NCBI RefSeq assembly: GCF_037645805.1
Contig: NZ_JBBEXE010000009.1
Coordinates: 62,001-126,000, forward strand
Direction of reading: 5' to 3'
Source of the DNA: Leptobacterium_A meishanense
GTDB lineage: Bacteria; Bacteroidota; Bacteroidia; Flavobacteriales; Flavobacteriaceae
Length of the DNA: 64,000 nt
Part shown: positions 62,261 to 64,000 of the stretch, one piece after another
Layout: the number at the start of each line of letters is the position of its first letter
Numbering within the stretch: the stretch's first letter is position 1
Notes under the pieces: generated by a model
The model's database searches: none
The model's input: only the letters and a program-made list of their open reading frames with translations
What the model was told of the DNA's origin: nothing
Position numbers and translations under genes: made by a program

Positions 62261-64000
62261 CTATTTATTCACATTCGAGTTGTTTTGATTGTTTTGTTGA
62301 TTCCATATTTTATCAAATACGAAGTCTAAATATTGACGCTTAAAGTCAGGGTCGTCAGTAAATTTCTTGTACAAGTCTGTATACTGAAATATCACATCTT
62401 GCATTAAATCTTCAACTTTCTTGTCGGAAGTAATTTTTGCATTTTGTTTATCACTATTCTTTACTGCATTTACTGTATCCTCATCACGAGCAAAGTCTGC
62501 TGGTAATTGCTCAAACAAAAAGTTTTTCACCTTATCGTCATCTGTCCAATTATCAATACCAAACTTTGTATTAAAGTCGTTTATGATAGCATCTAATTCA
62601 TTAAACCCAAGTTCGCCCTTTTTACCTTTCATTACAGGCGGTGTAGGGTCTAATTCCTCTTCTCCCTTTAATTTAATATTTTCTTGTGTGGTACGAGTAA
62701 GTCTATAGCTATCTAAATCTATTGCTTCTAAAATTCCCTTAGCTAAATCTTCAATTTCTTCAGGTTTTATTTTGGGTATCAAAAATTTTAAAAACCAATA
62801 TAATCGTTCCCAATAGGCATTGTTAAAAGATAATAACTTTGAGAGAAATGCATAGGTTCTAAAAAAGGATTTTGCTTTTACATAAAAATCAATTTGAGCA
62901 TCTTCTCCCAATTCATTTTTAAACTCTGCTACGCACTTATCAATAATAGGGTCTAACTCTTGTCTATCGGCTTCTTTAAAGTATAAATCTGTAAAATTTA
63001 CAACATCATCTTGAGAGTACACTTGTGCATTATCTAAAGCATCTTGCAAGTCGTTTAGCTTATTGGCATCTGTTTCTTCACTAAGTACTGTTGTAGTATA
63101 AAATGGCTCAAAAGCCTTTTTAAGATCTTCTGTAGTGTTAAAAAAGTCCATTACAAAAGTATCTTCCTTATAAGGCTTGTAGGCTCTGTTTAATCTCGAT
63201 AAGGTTTGAACCGCTTGTACGTCTGCTAATTTTTTATCTACATACATAGTATGTAACAAAGGTTGGTCAAAACCTGTTTGAAATTTATTGGCTACTATTA
63301 AAAAGCGGTATTCTTTTTTCTTGAACTCATTTGGTATATCATTACTTGGAAATCCATTTAATTTGGCTTCATCCATTTCTACACCATCTATTTCTTTAGT
63401 ACCTGAAAATGCTACTATTGCTTTGTATGGTGAATTAATTTCTTTTAGATATTCCTTAAACGCTTGATAATACAGGATTGCATTTTTTATACTTTTACAA
63501 ACGACCATAGCTTTAGCCTGACCATTTATTTGCCTTCTTATATCGGAGTGGAAATGGTCTAACATAATTTTAGACTTTTCCATTATAGAAAATGGATGAC
63601 TTTCTACATAGGCTCTTAATTTTTTATTGGCCTGTCGTGTTTCAAACTCTGGATTATCTTCTACCGCCTTATCTAACTTATAGTAAGATTGGTATGTCGT
63701 ATAGTTTTTAAGCACATCAAGAATAAACTCTTCCTCAATAGCTTGTTTCATTGTATAATTATCAAAAGCCTTAAATTTTCCCTCTGTATTTTGTGTACCA
63801 AAGGTTTCTAAGGTTTTGTTTTTGGGTGTAGCTGTAAACGCAAAATAGCTACCGTTTTTTAGCATTTTACGGTTTTCTATCAATTCGTTAATAAGGTCTT
63901 CAGAAGTTGGTGGTTCTTGTTCTTCACCGTAAGGCGTTTCTTTTTCTGATAGTACCCAATTCATTTTACTTGCGGTTTCACCACTTTGACTACTATGTGC
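62261..64000 (-). CDS. hsdR: Type I restriction enzyme R subunit (HsdR), N-terminal part beyond the window
   Basis: The open frame reaches the window end. The visible 579 residues start in the helicase motor: AHSSQSGE is the end of motif II (DEAH), then FAFTATPKNKTLETFG (motif III), VVCKSIKNAILYYQAF (motif IV), VANKFQTGFDQPLLHTMYVDKKL (motif V) and QTLSRLNRAYKPYKEDTFVMDF (motif VI). The C-terminal part (about residues 330-579) is helical, as expected for the region that contacts HsdM. The N-terminal PD-(D/E)xK nuclease domain and Walker A lie upstream, outside the window. HsdR translocates DNA and cuts unmethylated DNA as part of the HsdRMS complex. HsdM and HsdS are not in the window, so they would be upstream or missing. 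Confidence 0.93.
   Translation of the reverse strand, partial: AHSSQSGETASKMNWVLSEKETPYGEEQEPPTSEDLINELIENRKMLKNGSYFAFTATPKNKTLETFGTQNTEGKFKAFDNYTMKQAIEEEFILDVLKNYTTYQSYYKLDKAVEDNPEFETRQANKKLRAYVESHPFSIMEKSKIMLDHFHSDIRRQINGQAKAMVVCKSIKNAILYYQAFKEYLKEINSPYKAIVAFSGTKEIDGVEMDEAKLNGFPSNDIPNEFKKKEYRFLIVANKFQTGFDQPLLHTMYVDKKLADVQAVQTLSRLNRAYKPYKEDTFVMDFFNTTEDLKKAFEPFYTTTVLSEETDANKLNDLQDALDNAQVYSQDDVVNFTDLYFKEADRQELDPIIDKCVAEFKNELGEDAQIDFYVKAKSFFRTYAFLSKLLSFNNAYWERLYWFLKFLIPKIKPEEIEDLAKGILEAIDLDSYRLTRTTQENIKLKGEEELDPTPPVMKGKKGELGFNELDAIINDFNTKFGIDNWTDDDKVKNFLFEQLPADFARDEDTVNAVKNSDKQNAKITSDKKVEDLMQDVIFQYTDLYKKFTDDPDFKRQYLDFVFDKIWNQQNNQNNSNVNK

Noticed and set aside
1..64000. tRNA or rRNA genes
   Set aside because: No cloverleaf with a GTTCGA-type arm or rRNA stretch was recognised by eye. 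A covariance search would be needed to exclude them.

Overview
The window is chromosomal DNA of a Bacteroidota bacterium, most likely a member of the Flavobacteriia. The evidence is AT-rich DNA with A-rich translation starts, a BshA glycosyltransferase, a flavobacterial-type LptD/OstA protein, a GH3-NagZ/beta-lactamase fusion, TamB, RidA, DUF6266 and DUF6734-like proteins, a Wza/Wzc capsule exporter and a double-glycine peptide precursor of the Bacteroidota type. I see no rRNA, tRNA or CRISPR array.

Layout. 1-24.8 kb is conserved core. It holds rsmE and tsaD, a TamB-like envelope protein, a sodium/solute symporter, glycolytic pfkA and gap, a BadF-type sugar kinase, ridA, LptD-like outer-membrane assembly, an N-acetylmuramoyl-L-alanine amidase, an MlaD-type protein, a split Fe-S oxidoreductase pair with a HAD protein between its halves, the GH3/serine-hydrolase fusion, bshA and a PrcB-family protein. 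25.1-28.3 kb is a compact cassette for a ribosomally made, cysteine-rich peptide: a 58-residue GG-leader precursor, a C39-like/VKOR/thioredoxin membrane protein and a DUF6734-type glycosyltransferase-like protein. 28.4-30.6 kb holds an ATP-cone/Mrr-like nuclease and a beta-CASP metallo-beta-lactamase.

30.6-55.5 kb is a large surface-polysaccharide locus. It contains two minus-strand runs of glycosyltransferases, a phosphoglycosyl transferase, a Wzy-like polymerase/ligase, a flippase, an acyltransferase and three different ATP-grasp proteins. Two secreted beta-helix paralogues and a UDP-sugar epimerase follow. A plus-strand operon then encodes an aminotransferase, a FlaA1/PglF-like dehydratase, Wza and the Wzc-type tyrosine kinase, and its CpsB-type phosphatase lies convergent to it. 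A nested inverted repeat spans the GTG start of this operon.

55.7-64 kb is accessory. It contains a DUF6266 protein, a small CxxCxxC protein, about 1 kb of visibly GC-richer repeat-bearing non-coding DNA, and a minus-strand operon that runs off the window: HsdR (type I restriction), a long Argonaute whose PIWI catalytic residues are missing, and a reverse transcriptase with a long helical tail ending in an Rx6H motif like that of HEPN RNases (AbiA-like architecture). This HsdR-pAgo-RT operon is the strongest candidate for an undescribed defence system here. The GG-leader/VKOR/GT peptide cassette is second.
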